Assembly (NCBI GenBank): GCA_009377385.1
Contig: WHUD01000008.1
Location: forward strand, 1-64,000
Direction of reading: 5' to 3'
DNA from: Actinophytocola sp.
Lineage (GTDB): Bacteria > Actinomycetota > Actinomycetes > Mycobacteriales > Pseudonocardiaceae
DNA length: 64,000 bases
The notes under the pieces were generated by a model, which was given only the letters and a program-made list of their open reading frames with translations, ran no database searches and was not told the origin of the DNA. Both the position numbers and the translations under genes were made by a program. Shown one piece after another: positions 42,343-50,755 of the stretch; position 1 is the first letter of the stretch, and every line of letters begins with the position of its first letter.

Positions 42343-42750
42343 ATGCGAATCGTAAACCGCACTCTGACCGCATTGCTCGGCGCGCTTGTCATCCTGTTGG
42401 CCGGATTGGTCCCGTCCGCGAACGCCACACCCACCGGGCCGACTGCGAGTACGCAGCTAATGTGCAGCTACCAGCTTGATCACCACAAGCTATCCGGCAA
42501 CTGCCACGGCGACAGCCACCTCGGCACGCTCAGCGGGCCGTTCTCCGGCAAGGTCAAGCTGCATGGCAACGGCAACGGCAACATGAAGCTCAAGCTCAAG
42601 GGCATCAGGTCGGGGAAAGACACGTCCGGCACGACCCTGAAGGGAACGTTCAGCGGCTCGTCGTTTACCGGTGGCAGTGCTCACGGCAACTTCCACGTCT
42701 CGCTCGGCTCGATCCACATTTCCGGCACGTTCGCCGCGATCCTCGGCTGA
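42343..42750 (+). CDS. Small secreted protein of unknown function
   Basis: A 135-residue protein with an N-terminal signal peptide: basic start, LLGALVILLAGLV core and ANA-type cleavage near residue 28. The mature part is small, Gly/Ser/His-rich and repetitive: LSGNCHGDSHLGTLSGPFSG, LHGNGNGNMKLKLKG, GTFSGSSFTGGSAHGNF. It looks like beta strands. I recognise no family. Start: ATG behind CTGGAGGCAG, a good ribosome-binding site. The 203-base upstream gap is more AT-rich than its surroundings, with TTGTGC near 42277 and a TTCAAT-type -10. A tandem 22-bp repeat follows the stop. Confidence 0.7.
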   Translation: MRIVNRTLTALLGALVILLAGLVPSANATPTGPTASTQLMCSYQLDHHKLSGNCHGDSHLGTLSGPFSGKVKLHGNGNGNMKLKLKGIRSGKDTSGTTLKGTFSGSSFTGGSAHGNFHVSLGSIHISGTFAAILG

Positions 42751-42838
42751 ACGGGCGACTCGCGGCCCCTGAGGGTGCGACTCGCGGCCCCCGAGGGTGC
42801 GACTCGCGGCCCCTGAGGGTGCGACTCGCGGCCCTGGC
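42751..42838. repeat. Four-copy tandem repeat, 22-bp period
   Basis: The unit core GGTGCGACTCGCGGCCCC is repeated at a 22-base period (full copies starting 42774, 42796 and 42818, plus one partial at 42751). It begins at the stop codon of the secreted-protein gene and ends just before the stop of the convergent L-2-hydroxyglutarate oxidase gene. The same core occurs near 55.6 and 56.7 kb. Confidence 0.7.
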
Positions 42839-42842
42839 GTAC

Positions 42843-44024
42843 TCAGGCGTCGAGGGTGGACGCGATGTGGTGGGCGATCTCAAGGGCGCAGGTGGCTGCC
42901 GGGGACGGCGCGTTGAGGACATGCACCTGATAGGGCACCCGCTCGATCAGGAAGTCCTCGACCAACGTGCCGTCCGGACGCAGCGCCTGCGCCCTGACGC
43001 CTGATCCGCACCGCACGATGTCGTCAGGAACGACCGCGGGCACCAGGCGCGCGAGGCTCGCGGCGAACCGGCGCCGGGACAGCGACCGCCGCACCTCCTC
43101 GACGGCGGTGCGGCGGAACCGCGACGCCAGCCGCCAGGTCCCGCCGAACCGCAGCGCCTCAACGGTGTCCCGGACGCTGACGTCGCGCCAGCGGTACCCC
43201 TCTCGGCGCAGCGCGAGCACGGCGTTCGGCCCGGCGTGCACCGAGCCGTCCAGCATCCGGGTCATGTGCACGCCGAGGAACGGCAGCGCAGGATCGGGCA
43301 CCGGGTAGATCAACCCCCGCACCAGATCCCTGCGCTCCGGCCGCAGTTCGTAGTACTCGCCCCGGAACGGCACGATCTGCGTGCGCGGCGAGAGCCCTGC
43401 CAGCCGGGCGATCCGATCGGCGTGCAGCCCCGCGCAGTTGACAAGCGCGTCCGCCCGCACGGCACCGGACGGCGTGTGCAGCTCGACGCCGCCGGGTACG
43501 CGCCTGCTGATCGCACGCACCGCCGTCCCGAGCCGTACGTCGGCGCCGGACTCCGCCAGCTCGGCCGCCAGCGCCTTGCACACGCCAGGGAAGTCGACAA
43601 CGGCGGTCGACTCCACCCGCAGCGCCTTGACGCAGGCCACCTCCGGCTCGTACTCCCGAGCCTCGGCCGCGTCGATCAGCTTCGCGGGCACACCATTGGC
43701 TGTCGCCCGTTCCGCGAGCCGGTGCAGGGCGGGCAGCTCGGCATCGGACGTCGCCACGACGAGCTTGCCGCAGACGTCGACGTCGACCCCATGCTCGCGG
43801 GCGTATCGCACGATCGACTGATTTCCGGCAACAGACATGCGCGCCTTGAACGAGCCTGGCGGGTAGTAGAGGCCTGCGTGTGCGACGTTGGAGTTGTTGC
43901 CGGTCTGGTGCGTGGCGAGCCGGTCTTCCTTCTCGAGCACGGTGACCTGATTGCCACGTCGCGCCAGCTCGCGGGCGACCGCGAGCCCGATGATCCCGCC
44001 GCCGATGACTGCGATGGTTCGCAC
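42843..44024 (-). CDS. lhgO: L-2-hydroxyglutarate oxidase
   Basis: A 393-residue FAD-dependent oxidase of the LhgO/DadA-like DAO family. AVIGGGIIGLAVARELARRG binds FAD; GNNSNVAHAGLYYPPGS is the typical LhgO signature; VNCAGLHADRIARL and FLGVHMTRMLDGSVHAGPNA follow. It oxidises L-2-hydroxyglutarate to 2-oxoglutarate, a metabolite repair reaction, feeding electrons to the respiratory chain or oxygen. The GTG at 44024 fits a TAGGCT 8 nt upstream; a longer frame starting at 44240 lacks conservation. It is convergent with the secreted-protein gene. Confidence 0.88.
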   Translation of the reverse strand: MRTIAVIGGGIIGLAVARELARRGNQVTVLEKEDRLATHQTGNNSNVAHAGLYYPPGSFKARMSVAGNQSIVRYAREHGVDVDVCGKLVVATSDAELPALHRLAERATANGVPAKLIDAAEAREYEPEVACVKALRVESTAVVDFPGVCKALAAELAESGADVRLGTAVRAISRRVPGGVELHTPSGAVRADALVNCAGLHADRIARLAGLSPRTQIVPFRGEYYELRPERRDLVRGLIYPVPDPALPFLGVHMTRMLDGSVHAGPNAVLALRREGYRWRDVSVRDTVEALRFGGTWRLASRFRRTAVEEVRRSLSRRRFAASLARLVPAVVPDDIVRCGSGVRAQALRPDGTLVEDFLIERVPYQVHVLNAPSPAATCALEIAHHIASTLDA

Positions 44025-44032
44025 GGAATCGC

Positions 44033-44038
44033 AGCCTA
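44033..44038 (-). promoter_or_regulatory. -10 element of lhgO
   Basis: TAGGCT (minus strand) lies 8 nt before the GTG start, as in serS. Confidence 0.4.
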
Positions 44039-44141
44039 TAGCGAGCGGTCGGGCCGCTACGACCCGCGTGTGGGCGACGTGACCACGCCACATATCGTCT
44101 AGCTGGGTCCTTACCGGACAGAAACCGTAATCGGAGCGTGC

Positions 44142-45332
44142 ATGCGGATCGCGGTCGTCAACAACTTCTACCCGCCACGGGTAGGCGGCAGCGCGCACAT
44201 GGCCGAATCGCTCGCGACGGGCTACGCCGCGCGGGGCCACCAGGTACTCGTCATCACCGCGGCATACCCGGGCGCGCCCGCCGAGGAAGACGTCGACGGC
44301 GTCCGGATCGTCCGGCTACCTGCCGTGCGGCTGCCCAAGACGACGCTCGCGGTCAACTTCGACCTCACCTTCGCCACGAGGCCGTCGCTCCCGCGCAGGC
44401 TCCGCGCCCTGCTCGGGGACTTCCGCCCGGACGTGATCCACCAGCACGGCCAGTTCTTCGACCTGACCTGGGCCACCGGCATGTGGGCGCGGCGCAACGA
44501 CGTCCCCGCGCTGCTCAACGTGCACACCAGGCTGGAGAGCCCGAAGCCGATGTACAAGGCGGTGTTCAGCGCACTCGACGTCTGCCTCGTCGCGCCGATC
44601 CTGCGCCGCTACCGGCCGATGCACGTCGTCATGGATGCGCTGATGGACGACTACATCAGGCGCAGGTATCGGCGCGGGGTCTCGGGCACCGTCGACATCC
44701 CGGTCGGGCTCGACCCGGAGTGGACGCGCGGCGGCGACCCCAGCGGAGTGCGCGAGAAGCTGGGCATCGGGTCGTCGCCGATGATCCTGTCGGTCGGCCA
44801 CGTCATCCCGCTGCGCGACAGGGTCACGCTGGTCGAGGCGATGCCGCGCGTGCTCGCACAGGTGCCGGACGCCAAGCTGGTCGTTGTCGGCGGCATCTAC
44901 TACGACGCCTTCCTGCGCCGCGCCGACGAGCTCGGCGTGCGCGACGCGATCATCACCATCGGCGCCGTGCCGAAGGCAGAGGTGCCTGACTACCTCGCCG
45001 CCGCCGACGTCGAGTGCCACAGCCTGCAGGGCATCGGCTTCGGCACCGCCTGCCTGGAAACCCTCGCCGCAGGCGTGCCGCAGATCGCCGCGATCGACGA
45101 GGACCACTTCGGCGCCATCAAGATCATCGACAGGGTCCACATGCACCTCGTGCCGAAAGACTCGCCATGGCCCGTCGCGGACCGGCTCATCGAGGTCATC
45201 CGCAACCCGACGGTGTCACGGCGCATGGCAGAGGAGGGCTCGTCGATCGTCGACAAGCACTTCACGATGTCGGCGATCATCGACAAGCACATCGAGGTGC
45301 TGACCGGCCTCGCCAGGGGTTCGGGTGGGTAA
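44142..45332 (+). CDS. GT4-family glycosyltransferase
   Basis: A 396-residue retaining glycosyltransferase of the GT-B fold. It opens NNFYPPRVGGSAHMAESLA and TAAYPGAPAEEDVDGV. The C-terminal half has ILSVGHVIPLRDRVTLVEAM, a YLAAADVECHSLQG segment, then GTACLETLAAGVPQIA, the E(x7)E nucleotide-sugar site. It transfers a sugar from a nucleotide donor to an envelope or lipid acceptor. GGAG lies near the ATG. The end overlaps the acyltransferase by 8 bases, so the three genes GT4, LpxA-like and flippase form a coupled operon. Donor and acceptor unknown. Confidence 0.87.
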   Translation: MRIAVVNNFYPPRVGGSAHMAESLATGYAARGHQVLVITAAYPGAPAEEDVDGVRIVRLPAVRLPKTTLAVNFDLTFATRPSLPRRLRALLGDFRPDVIHQHGQFFDLTWATGMWARRNDVPALLNVHTRLESPKPMYKAVFSALDVCLVAPILRRYRPMHVVMDALMDDYIRRRYRRGVSGTVDIPVGLDPEWTRGGDPSGVREKLGIGSSPMILSVGHVIPLRDRVTLVEAMPRVLAQVPDAKLVVVGGIYYDAFLRRADELGVRDAIITIGAVPKAEVPDYLAAADVECHSLQGIGFGTACLETLAAGVPQIAAIDEDHFGAIKIIDRVHMHLVPKDSPWPVADRLIEVIRNPTVSRRMAEEGSSIVDKHFTMSAIIDKHIEVLTGLARGSGG

Positions 45333-46011
45333 CCGCATCCACCCGAGCGCCGTCATCGGCGACGGGGTCGAGCTGGGTGACGACAACGTCATCGGCCCGT
45401 TCGCGGTCATCGTCGGCCCGACGGTGATCGGCACGGGCAACTGGATCGGGCCGCACGTCACCATCGGCACCCCGGCGTCGCACCGGGCCGCGCCGCACCC
45501 CACCGCGTGGGAAGGCGAGCTCGACGGCCACGGCGTCACCATCGGCGACGGCAACCGCATCAGGGAGTACTTCAGCGCGCACCAGGGCACCCAGCGCAGC
45601 ACCGACATCGGCAGCGCGGGCTACTTCCTGCGCGGCAGCCACGTCGCCCACGACTGCGTGATCGGCGACGACGTCGCCCTCGGCTCGAACGTCGTCGTCG
45701 GCGGGCACAGCGAGGTCTGGTCGCTGGCCAACCTCGGGCTCGGCGTGACCGTGCACCAGCGCAGCAAGATCGGGCCGGGCGCGCTGGTCGGCATGGGCGC
45801 GGTCGTGCGCGGCGACATCGGCCCATTCAGCACCAGCGTCGGCGTGCCAGCGCGGGTGAGCGGCGTCAACGCGGTCGGGCTGTCCCGCAGCGGGGTCGCA
45901 GACGACGTCATCACGCGGCTGGAGCCGTACATCAGGGAGCAGCGGCCGTGGGACGTCGCTGGCGTGCCCGCTGAGGTCATCGCCCTGGTCAAGCGATGGG
46001 AGGCGGGATGA
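45325..46011 (+). CDS. LpxA-like left-handed beta-helix acyltransferase
   Basis: A 228-residue hexapeptide-repeat enzyme. It matches UDP-GlcNAc O-acyltransferase LpxA: IHPSAVIGDGVELGDDNVIG, GPTVIGTGNWIGPHVTIG, IREYFSAHQG, the catalytic pair in SHVAHDCVIG (LpxA His122/His125), and VGVPARVSGVNAVGLSRSG, the LpxA-like C-terminal sequence. LpxA starts lipid A synthesis in Gram-negative bacteria, which this actinobacterium does not make. It may transfer an acyl or acetyl group to a nucleotide sugar or glycolipid intermediate. It overlaps the glycosyltransferase by 8 bases (GTGGGTAA) and the next gene by ATGA. Confidence 0.82.
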   Translation: MGNRIHPSAVIGDGVELGDDNVIGPFAVIVGPTVIGTGNWIGPHVTIGTPASHRAAPHPTAWEGELDGHGVTIGDGNRIREYFSAHQGTQRSTDIGSAGYFLRGSHVAHDCVIGDDVALGSNVVVGGHSEVWSLANLGLGVTVHQRSKIGPGALVGMGAVVRGDIGPFSTSVGVPARVSGVNAVGLSRSGVADDVITRLEPYIREQRPWDVAGVPAEVIALVKRWEAG

Positions 46012-46949
46012 CCGAGACGACGACCCGGCAGGTGTCGCTCAGCAGGACGGAGGTCGTCAACGGCGTGCGCTGGCTGGCCATCGCGGTCGTCATCGGGTTC
46101 GCCGTCTACCAGCTCAGCGGGCACTGGGCGGAGTTCTGGACCACGCTCGGCGACATCCCGTTGCAGTCCGCCGTGTTGTCACAGCTCATGGTGATGGCAT
46201 CGCTCGCGGCGACCGTCTACGGCTGGCAGGTGATCATCGATCACCTCGGCACGCCGGTCGGGTTCCTGCGCTCCTCGCGGATCTACCTCGTCGGCCAGCT
46301 CGGCAAGTACGTGCCCGGCTCGGTGTGGGGTTACCTGTTGCAGATCGAGCTGGGCAAGCAGGCTGGCCTCGCGCGGGCGCGGGTGTTCGTGGCGTCGCTT
46401 GTGCACCTCGGCGTGGTCACGGTGTCCGCGATGGTCGCCGGGCTGATCGCGCTGCCGGTCATCTTCGACACCAGCCCGAACGCGCGGTGGATGCTCGCGC
46501 TGATCCCGGTCGGGTTGGTCGCGCTGCATCCGCGCGTGCTGACCTACGGGACGTCGCTTGTGCTGCGGCTGCTGCGCAAGCCGACGCTGGAGTACACCCT
46601 CAGCGGCGCCATGGTCGGCACGGCGCTTGGCGCGTCCGGTGTCGCGAAGGTGTTGCAGGGTGTCCACCTGTGGCTGCTCGCGAACGCGGTCGGTGCGCCA
46701 GGCTGGACCGGGCTCGCGCTGTGCGTCGGCGCGATGGCGCTCGCGATGACGGCGGGCACGGTCGCGTTCATCTTCCCAGCCGGCGCCGGTGCGCGGGAGG
46801 TCGTGATCGTCGCGGTGCTTGTCGCCGCAGGTGTCGGTCAGGTCGAGGCGCTCGCGTTCGCCGCCGTGTCCCGCGCGATGTTCCTCGTCGCCGACCTGAT
46901 CACCGCGGGTGGGGCCGCGGTCACGGCCCGGTCGACGTTGTGCCGGTGA
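46008..46949 (+). CDS. Lysylphosphatidylglycerol synthase TM/flippase-like integral membrane protein
   Basis: A 313-residue polytopic protein, with about eight hydrophobic helices (e.g. WLAIAVVIGFAVYQLSG, VVTVSAMVAGLIALPVIF, MALAMTAGTVAFIFPAGAGA). The family signature GQLGKYVPGSVWGY lies near residue 100; PAGAGAREVVIV is near the end. It fits the LPG-synthase TM/UPF0104 group, whose members flip or modify lipids. Its ATG overlaps the acyltransferase stop (ATGA), so it is translationally coupled. It likely moves or modifies the product of the two preceding enzymes. The 3' end overlaps the convergent gene by 29 bases. Confidence 0.84.
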   Translation: MTETTTRQVSLSRTEVVNGVRWLAIAVVIGFAVYQLSGHWAEFWTTLGDIPLQSAVLSQLMVMASLAATVYGWQVIIDHLGTPVGFLRSSRIYLVGQLGKYVPGSVWGYLLQIELGKQAGLARARVFVASLVHLGVVTVSAMVAGLIALPVIFDTSPNARWMLALIPVGLVALHPRVLTYGTSLVLRLLRKPTLEYTLSGAMVGTALGASGVAKVLQGVHLWLLANAVGAPGWTGLALCVGAMALAMTAGTVAFIFPAGAGAREVVIVAVLVAAGVGQVEALAFAAVSRAMFLVADLITAGGAAVTARSTLCR

Positions 46950-48885
46950 ACTCGTACCCGGGAGTCATGCGGATCAGCCGGTAGATGACCGCGCCATCGT
47001 TCTCGTACACCTTGGTCAGGAACGGCAGGTGGACGTGGCGGCTGAGCCCGGGGATCCTGCGCTTGTTGTCCAGGATGAAGCCGCGCTTGCCGATGATCAC
47101 CCACCGCACGTTCAGCTCGTCGGCCGCCGCCCGCACGGCGGGGCTGGTGGCGTAGTCGTTGAACCGCTGCGAGAGCAGCCGCGCCTGGCTCGGGGTGCTC
47201 CGCTTGTCGTAGTGCGCCGCGACGGTGCGCACACCGCTGATCGCGTACGTCCAGACGGTGCCGTCGAACCGGTCGTTCATCGCCCACTCGCCGGGCGCGG
47301 CCAGCTCGCCGAGCTTGCGCATCGCCTCGACCTCGGCCGCGCTGACCCGCTGGCCGTCCTGCATGTCGAAGCCCTTGCCGACGACGGCGGCGTTCGGTGC
47401 GGTGTAGAACAGCCCGGTCACCCAGGCGAAGCCAGCCAGCACGACGACCGCGACGCCGCCGGCGGCCCACCCACGCGGGGGTGCGACCCGCGCAGCCACC
47501 GCCTGCACCTCGGCGAGACCGTGGGCCGCGAGCACCGTCAGCGGCAGCGCGGCCAGCGCCATGAACCGCCACGGGTCGTTCCACAGCGGCTGGCTGAGCG
47601 CGACGACGGTCCGCGCGTCCGACGTGGCGACGAGGACCCAGGCGAGGCTCGCCAGCAGCGCCGTCGCGCCGAGCCACCGTAGCTCGCCAAGCCTGTTCAC
47701 GAAGGCAAGGCCGAGGACGAGGGCCGCACCGAGCCACAGTTGCGGCAACGGCTGGTCGTGCTGGAACACCAGCAGCGCGCCGACCGCGCCCTGGATGTCC
47801 AACGTCGCGGGCCAGGTGATGAAGCCGCTCGGGGCGGGACGGTTGAGCGAGCCCGTGAGGTGCGGCGCCGCCAGCAGCCCTGCCGTCGCCGCGACGCCGC
47901 AGAGCGTCAGCAGGTCGGCGCCGATGAGCCGCACACGGCGCGCGGTGAGCCAGCGCTGCACCAGCAGTGGCACGCCGAACAGCAGTCCAATGAAGACGGT
48001 CGAAGGATGGATGGTCAGCAGTCCGATCAACGTGAGCACTGCGGCGGCTGCCGAGGTAAGGCTGCGCTGCGTCACCAGCAGTCGCAGCACCGCGACGCCG
48101 ACCGGCACCAGCACGAGCCCCGTGAGGAAGGTCAGCAGCGGCCCCCGCTCGATCGAGGCGTACAGCAGCGTGACCGGGGCGGCCGCGAGCAGGGCGGTGA
48201 ACCCTGCGAACACCGCCCTGCCCTGGAACTGCCGGATCATCGCGACCAGCGCGAGCGCGAGTAGCCCCGGCAGCAGCACCGTGTGCGCGTTGAGCACGGT
48301 CGCGATCGAGACGCCGCCAAGCTGGTACACGATCGCGCCAATGAGGTGGTAGGCGTTCGGGTAGAACAGCGCGGTGCCGTCGCCGTACTTGTTCAGCGCG
48401 CCCATGCCGAGCAGGCTGCTGTCGCGCGACTCGGCGATGTAGCGGATGCCGTTGGCGTGGAAGGCGGCGTCCCAGTCCTGCGGGATGCTCGCCAGGTTGC
48501 CCATGCCGCTCAACACGGTGTAGCCGCCGATCGCCGTCGCGGCAAGCACGCAGCCGACGACGGCCAGGTGCGCGACCGGCTGCCACGACAAGCCGTGGCT
48601 CGCCCAGCGGCGCGGCAGCCCGACACCCGCGCAGACCGCGACGACCACGAGCATGGCGGCCACGAACGTCGTCACGGTGAACGGGATGCCTGCCAGCGCC
48701 AGCCACGGCCCGGCGATGCCGACCGAGGCGTAGGTGACGACTGGGGCGCTCGCGGCGAGCAGCCAGCCACGCAGCCCGAGCGCCGCGGCGGCGAGCAGGC
48801 CGGGCACGAACACCACCGTGAGCATGAGCGCGATAGCCGCCACGGCCGCGACGGGGCTCAGTGCGATCGGCAACGCAGCTCCCAT
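46921..48885 (-). CDS. DUF6541-type polytopic membrane protein
   Basis: A 654-residue protein with about 12-14 transmembrane helices (residues 1-490) and a C-terminal soluble domain (about 490-654) containing SAAEVEAMRKLGELAAPGEW, NDRFDGTVWTYAISGVRTV and FNDYATSPAVRAAADELNV. It resembles actinobacterial DUF6541/GT-C-like proteins; a sugar-transferase role is inference. Conserved inward segments include QDWDAAFHANGIRYIAESRD with acidic residues, a candidate active site as in GT-C enzymes. Its ATG is near 48885. It overlaps the flippase gene at its 3' end and is divergent from the GDSL gene. The 197-base gap upstream has two TAACGGG repeats. Confidence 0.8.
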   Translation of the reverse strand: MGAALPIALSPVAAVAAIALMLTVVFVPGLLAAAALGLRGWLLAASAPVVTYASVGIAGPWLALAGIPFTVTTFVAAMLVVVAVCAGVGLPRRWASHGLSWQPVAHLAVVGCVLAATAIGGYTVLSGMGNLASIPQDWDAAFHANGIRYIAESRDSSLLGMGALNKYGDGTALFYPNAYHLIGAIVYQLGGVSIATVLNAHTVLLPGLLALALVAMIRQFQGRAVFAGFTALLAAAPVTLLYASIERGPLLTFLTGLVLVPVGVAVLRLLVTQRSLTSAAAAVLTLIGLLTIHPSTVFIGLLFGVPLLVQRWLTARRVRLIGADLLTLCGVAATAGLLAAPHLTGSLNRPAPSGFITWPATLDIQGAVGALLVFQHDQPLPQLWLGAALVLGLAFVNRLGELRWLGATALLASLAWVLVATSDARTVVALSQPLWNDPWRFMALAALPLTVLAAHGLAEVQAVAARVAPPRGWAAGGVAVVVLAGFAWVTGLFYTAPNAAVVGKGFDMQDGQRVSAAEVEAMRKLGELAAPGEWAMNDRFDGTVWTYAISGVRTVAAHYDKRSTPSQARLLSQRFNDYATSPAVRAAADELNVRWVIIGKRGFILDNKRRIPGLSRHVHLPFLTKVYENDGAVIYRLIRMTPGYEFTGTTSTGP

Positions 48886-49082
48886 GGCCGTCTAGAAAGT
48901 CGCCAGTATTGCGCCAAGCGGACCAAGACTGCTGAATCGCGCCCACTATGTCGAATGACTCCGCACTAACGGGTGAAAAAGGCCATCGGGCGTTGGCGGG
49001 ACATCAAGCGTTCGGACGATTGCCTTGCCGCTAACGGGGGCGCACGCTGAGAACGCTGTTAACACCGTTATAGGGGGCCGAC

Positions 49083-49901
49083 ATGGGCACACCTCGACGC
49101 GCCTTCCAGTTGGTCCTCGTGGTGGTGGCGGCGGTCGGATCGCTGTTCGTCCTGCCGGGGCGGGGCACGGCGGAGTCCGCGGCCTACACCGCGCTCGGTG
49201 ACTCCTACGCCTCCGGCGTCGGCACGAGGACGTACTACGAGGCCAGCGGCGACTGCTACCGCTCGCCGTACGCCTATCCGGTGCGCGTCGCCACCCAGAT
49301 CGGCGCGGCGCTGACGTTCGCCGCCTGCTCCGGCTCGCGGGTGGCCGACGTGCGCGGCAAGCAGCTCGGCAGCCTCAACGGCGGCACCGAGTACGTCACC
49401 GTGCAGGTCGGCGGCAACGACATCGGCTTCGCGTCGGTGCTCACCGCATGCGCGCGGCCGTGGCCCTACACCTGCTGGGACGAGATCGACGAAGCCAACC
49501 GCATCGTCCGCGATGTGCTGCTTGGCAGGCTCGACAGGCTCTACGCCGACATCCTCGCCCGCGCCCCGCAGGCGCAGGTCGTCGCGGTCGGCTACCCCCG
49601 GCTGTTCAACGGCGAGCAGTGCAACGCCGGATCGCGGATCAGCCAGGGCGAACAGCAGGCGCTGAACGACTCGGCCAACCGGCTCGCCAGGGCGATCAAG
49701 GCTGCCGCGCTGGCGCGTGGCATCGAGTACGTCGACGTGCGCGGGGCGTTCACCGGGCACGCGGTGTGCGACGACGTCGAGTGGTTGAACGGGCTGTCCT
49801 ACCCGGTCTTGGAGTCGTACCACCCGAACCGGAAGGGTCAGCAGGTCGGCTACGCGCCGCTGGTCGCCGACCGGGTCGCGGTGCCCGTACCGACGGCATA
49901 A
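49083..49901 (+). CDS. Secreted SGNH/GDSL hydrolase
   Basis: A 272-residue secreted lipase/esterase. A signal peptide covers about 1-30 (LVLVVVAAVGSLFVLPG). The catalytic Ser is in ALGDSYASGVGT, followed by ACSGSRVADVRG, QVGGNDIGFASV, and the C-terminal Asp/His pair in SYHPNRKGQQ. Paired Cys (near 58, 80, 120, 128) should form disulfides. It is of the SGNH family typical of actinobacteria and should act on lipid or acetylated glycan esters outside the cell. AGGGGGCCGAC before the ATG is the ribosome-binding site. Confidence 0.9.
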   Translation: MGTPRRAFQLVLVVVAAVGSLFVLPGRGTAESAAYTALGDSYASGVGTRTYYEASGDCYRSPYAYPVRVATQIGAALTFAACSGSRVADVRGKQLGSLNGGTEYVTVQVGGNDIGFASVLTACARPWPYTCWDEIDEANRIVRDVLLGRLDRLYADILARAPQAQVVAVGYPRLFNGEQCNAGSRISQGEQQALNDSANRLARAIKAAALARGIEYVDVRGAFTGHAVCDDVEWLNGLSYPVLESYHPNRKGQQVGYAPLVADRVAVPVPTA

Positions 49902-49923
49902 GGCCACAGAACCTACGGTCGCG

Positions 49924-49929
49924 TAACCT
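49924..49929 (+). promoter_or_regulatory. -10 element of a leaderless acyltransferase gene
   Basis: TAACCT is 6 nt before the ATG at 49936; no ribosome-binding site is present. Confidence 0.5.
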
Positions 49930-49935
49930 TGCGGC

Positions 49936-50664
49936 ATGGCAGAACTCGTGTATCCGCCGGTTGTCGCCGCGTGCAAGACCATGTTCCGCGTGCTCGACCT
50001 CAAGCTCGACATCGATGGCACCGAACACGTGCCGCGACGTGGTGGCGCGGTGATCGCGTGCACGCACGTGAGCTACCTCGACTTCATCTTCTGCGGGCTC
50101 GGCGCGTTGCCCGCCGATCGGCTGGTGCGGTTCATGGCCAAGCGCGAGGTGTTCGAGAACCGCGTCGCGGGACCGCTGATGCGCGGCATGCGGCACATCT
50201 CGGTGGACCGCGCCGCTGGCAAGGCGTCCTATGACGAGGCGGTCGACCGGCTGCGGGCGGGCGAGGTCGTCGGCGTGTTCCCCGAAGCCACGATCAGCCG
50301 GTCGTTCACCGTCAAGGAGCTCAAGACGGGCTCGATCCGGATGGCGGCCGATGCGGGTGTGCCGGTCGTGCCGATGGCGGTGTGGGGCTCGCAGCGGCTC
50401 TGGACCAAGGGCCGTCCGAAACGCCTCACGCAGCGGCACGTGCCGATCTCGATCCAGGCAGGCGAGGCGTTCCATCCCGAAGAGGACGACGTCGACAAGG
50501 TCACCACCGACCTGCGGGAGCGGATGCAGCACCTGCTCGACAAGGTGCAGGCGGACTACCCGGACTCGCCTGCACCCGGCGCCGACCCGTGGTGGCTGCC
50601 TACGCACCTCGGCGGCACCGCGCCGACGCCGGAGGAGGCCGCCGCGCTGGACCAGGAGAAGTAG
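49936..50664 (+). CDS. 1-acyl-glycerol-3-phosphate acyltransferase-like protein
   Basis: A 242-residue PlsC/LPLAT-type acyltransferase. The catalytic His-Asp pair is in THVSYLDFIFCG (HX4D), and FPEATISRS is the glycerophosphate-binding block III. It transfers an acyl chain from acyl-CoA or acyl-ACP to lysophosphatidate or a related acceptor, for phospholipid synthesis. Its position before HAD, glf and ubiA matches the Rv3816c gene of M. tuberculosis. The gene appears leaderless (TAACCT 6 nt before the ATG). Length is normal. The acceptor cannot be confirmed. Confidence 0.87.
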   Translation: MAELVYPPVVAACKTMFRVLDLKLDIDGTEHVPRRGGAVIACTHVSYLDFIFCGLGALPADRLVRFMAKREVFENRVAGPLMRGMRHISVDRAAGKASYDEAVDRLRAGEVVGVFPEATISRSFTVKELKTGSIRMAADAGVPVVPMAVWGSQRLWTKGRPKRLTQRHVPISIQAGEAFHPEEDDVDKVTTDLRERMQHLLDKVQADYPDSPAPGADPWWLPTHLGGTAPTPEEAAALDQEK

Positions 50665-50677
50665 CACCTACACGTTC

Positions 50678-50725
50678 GGGTGAAGCGGACATCATGCCGC
50701 CGAGTACAGCAATAGGGTGAAGCGG
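50678..50725. repeat. Direct repeat upstream of the aminotransferase gene
   Basis: GGGTGAAGCGG occurs at 50678-50688 and 50715-50725, 37 bases apart, 31-78 bases before the aminotransferase start. It may be a pair of regulator sites; TAGGGT overlaps the second copy. Confidence 0.35.
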
Positions 50726-50755
50726 CCAGTTCGGTAACGACCCGCGAGGATCCGC

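Noticed and set aside
42751-42838. Possible CRISPR array
   Set aside because: The 22-base unit is repeated with no spacers and only four copies; there are no cas genes near.
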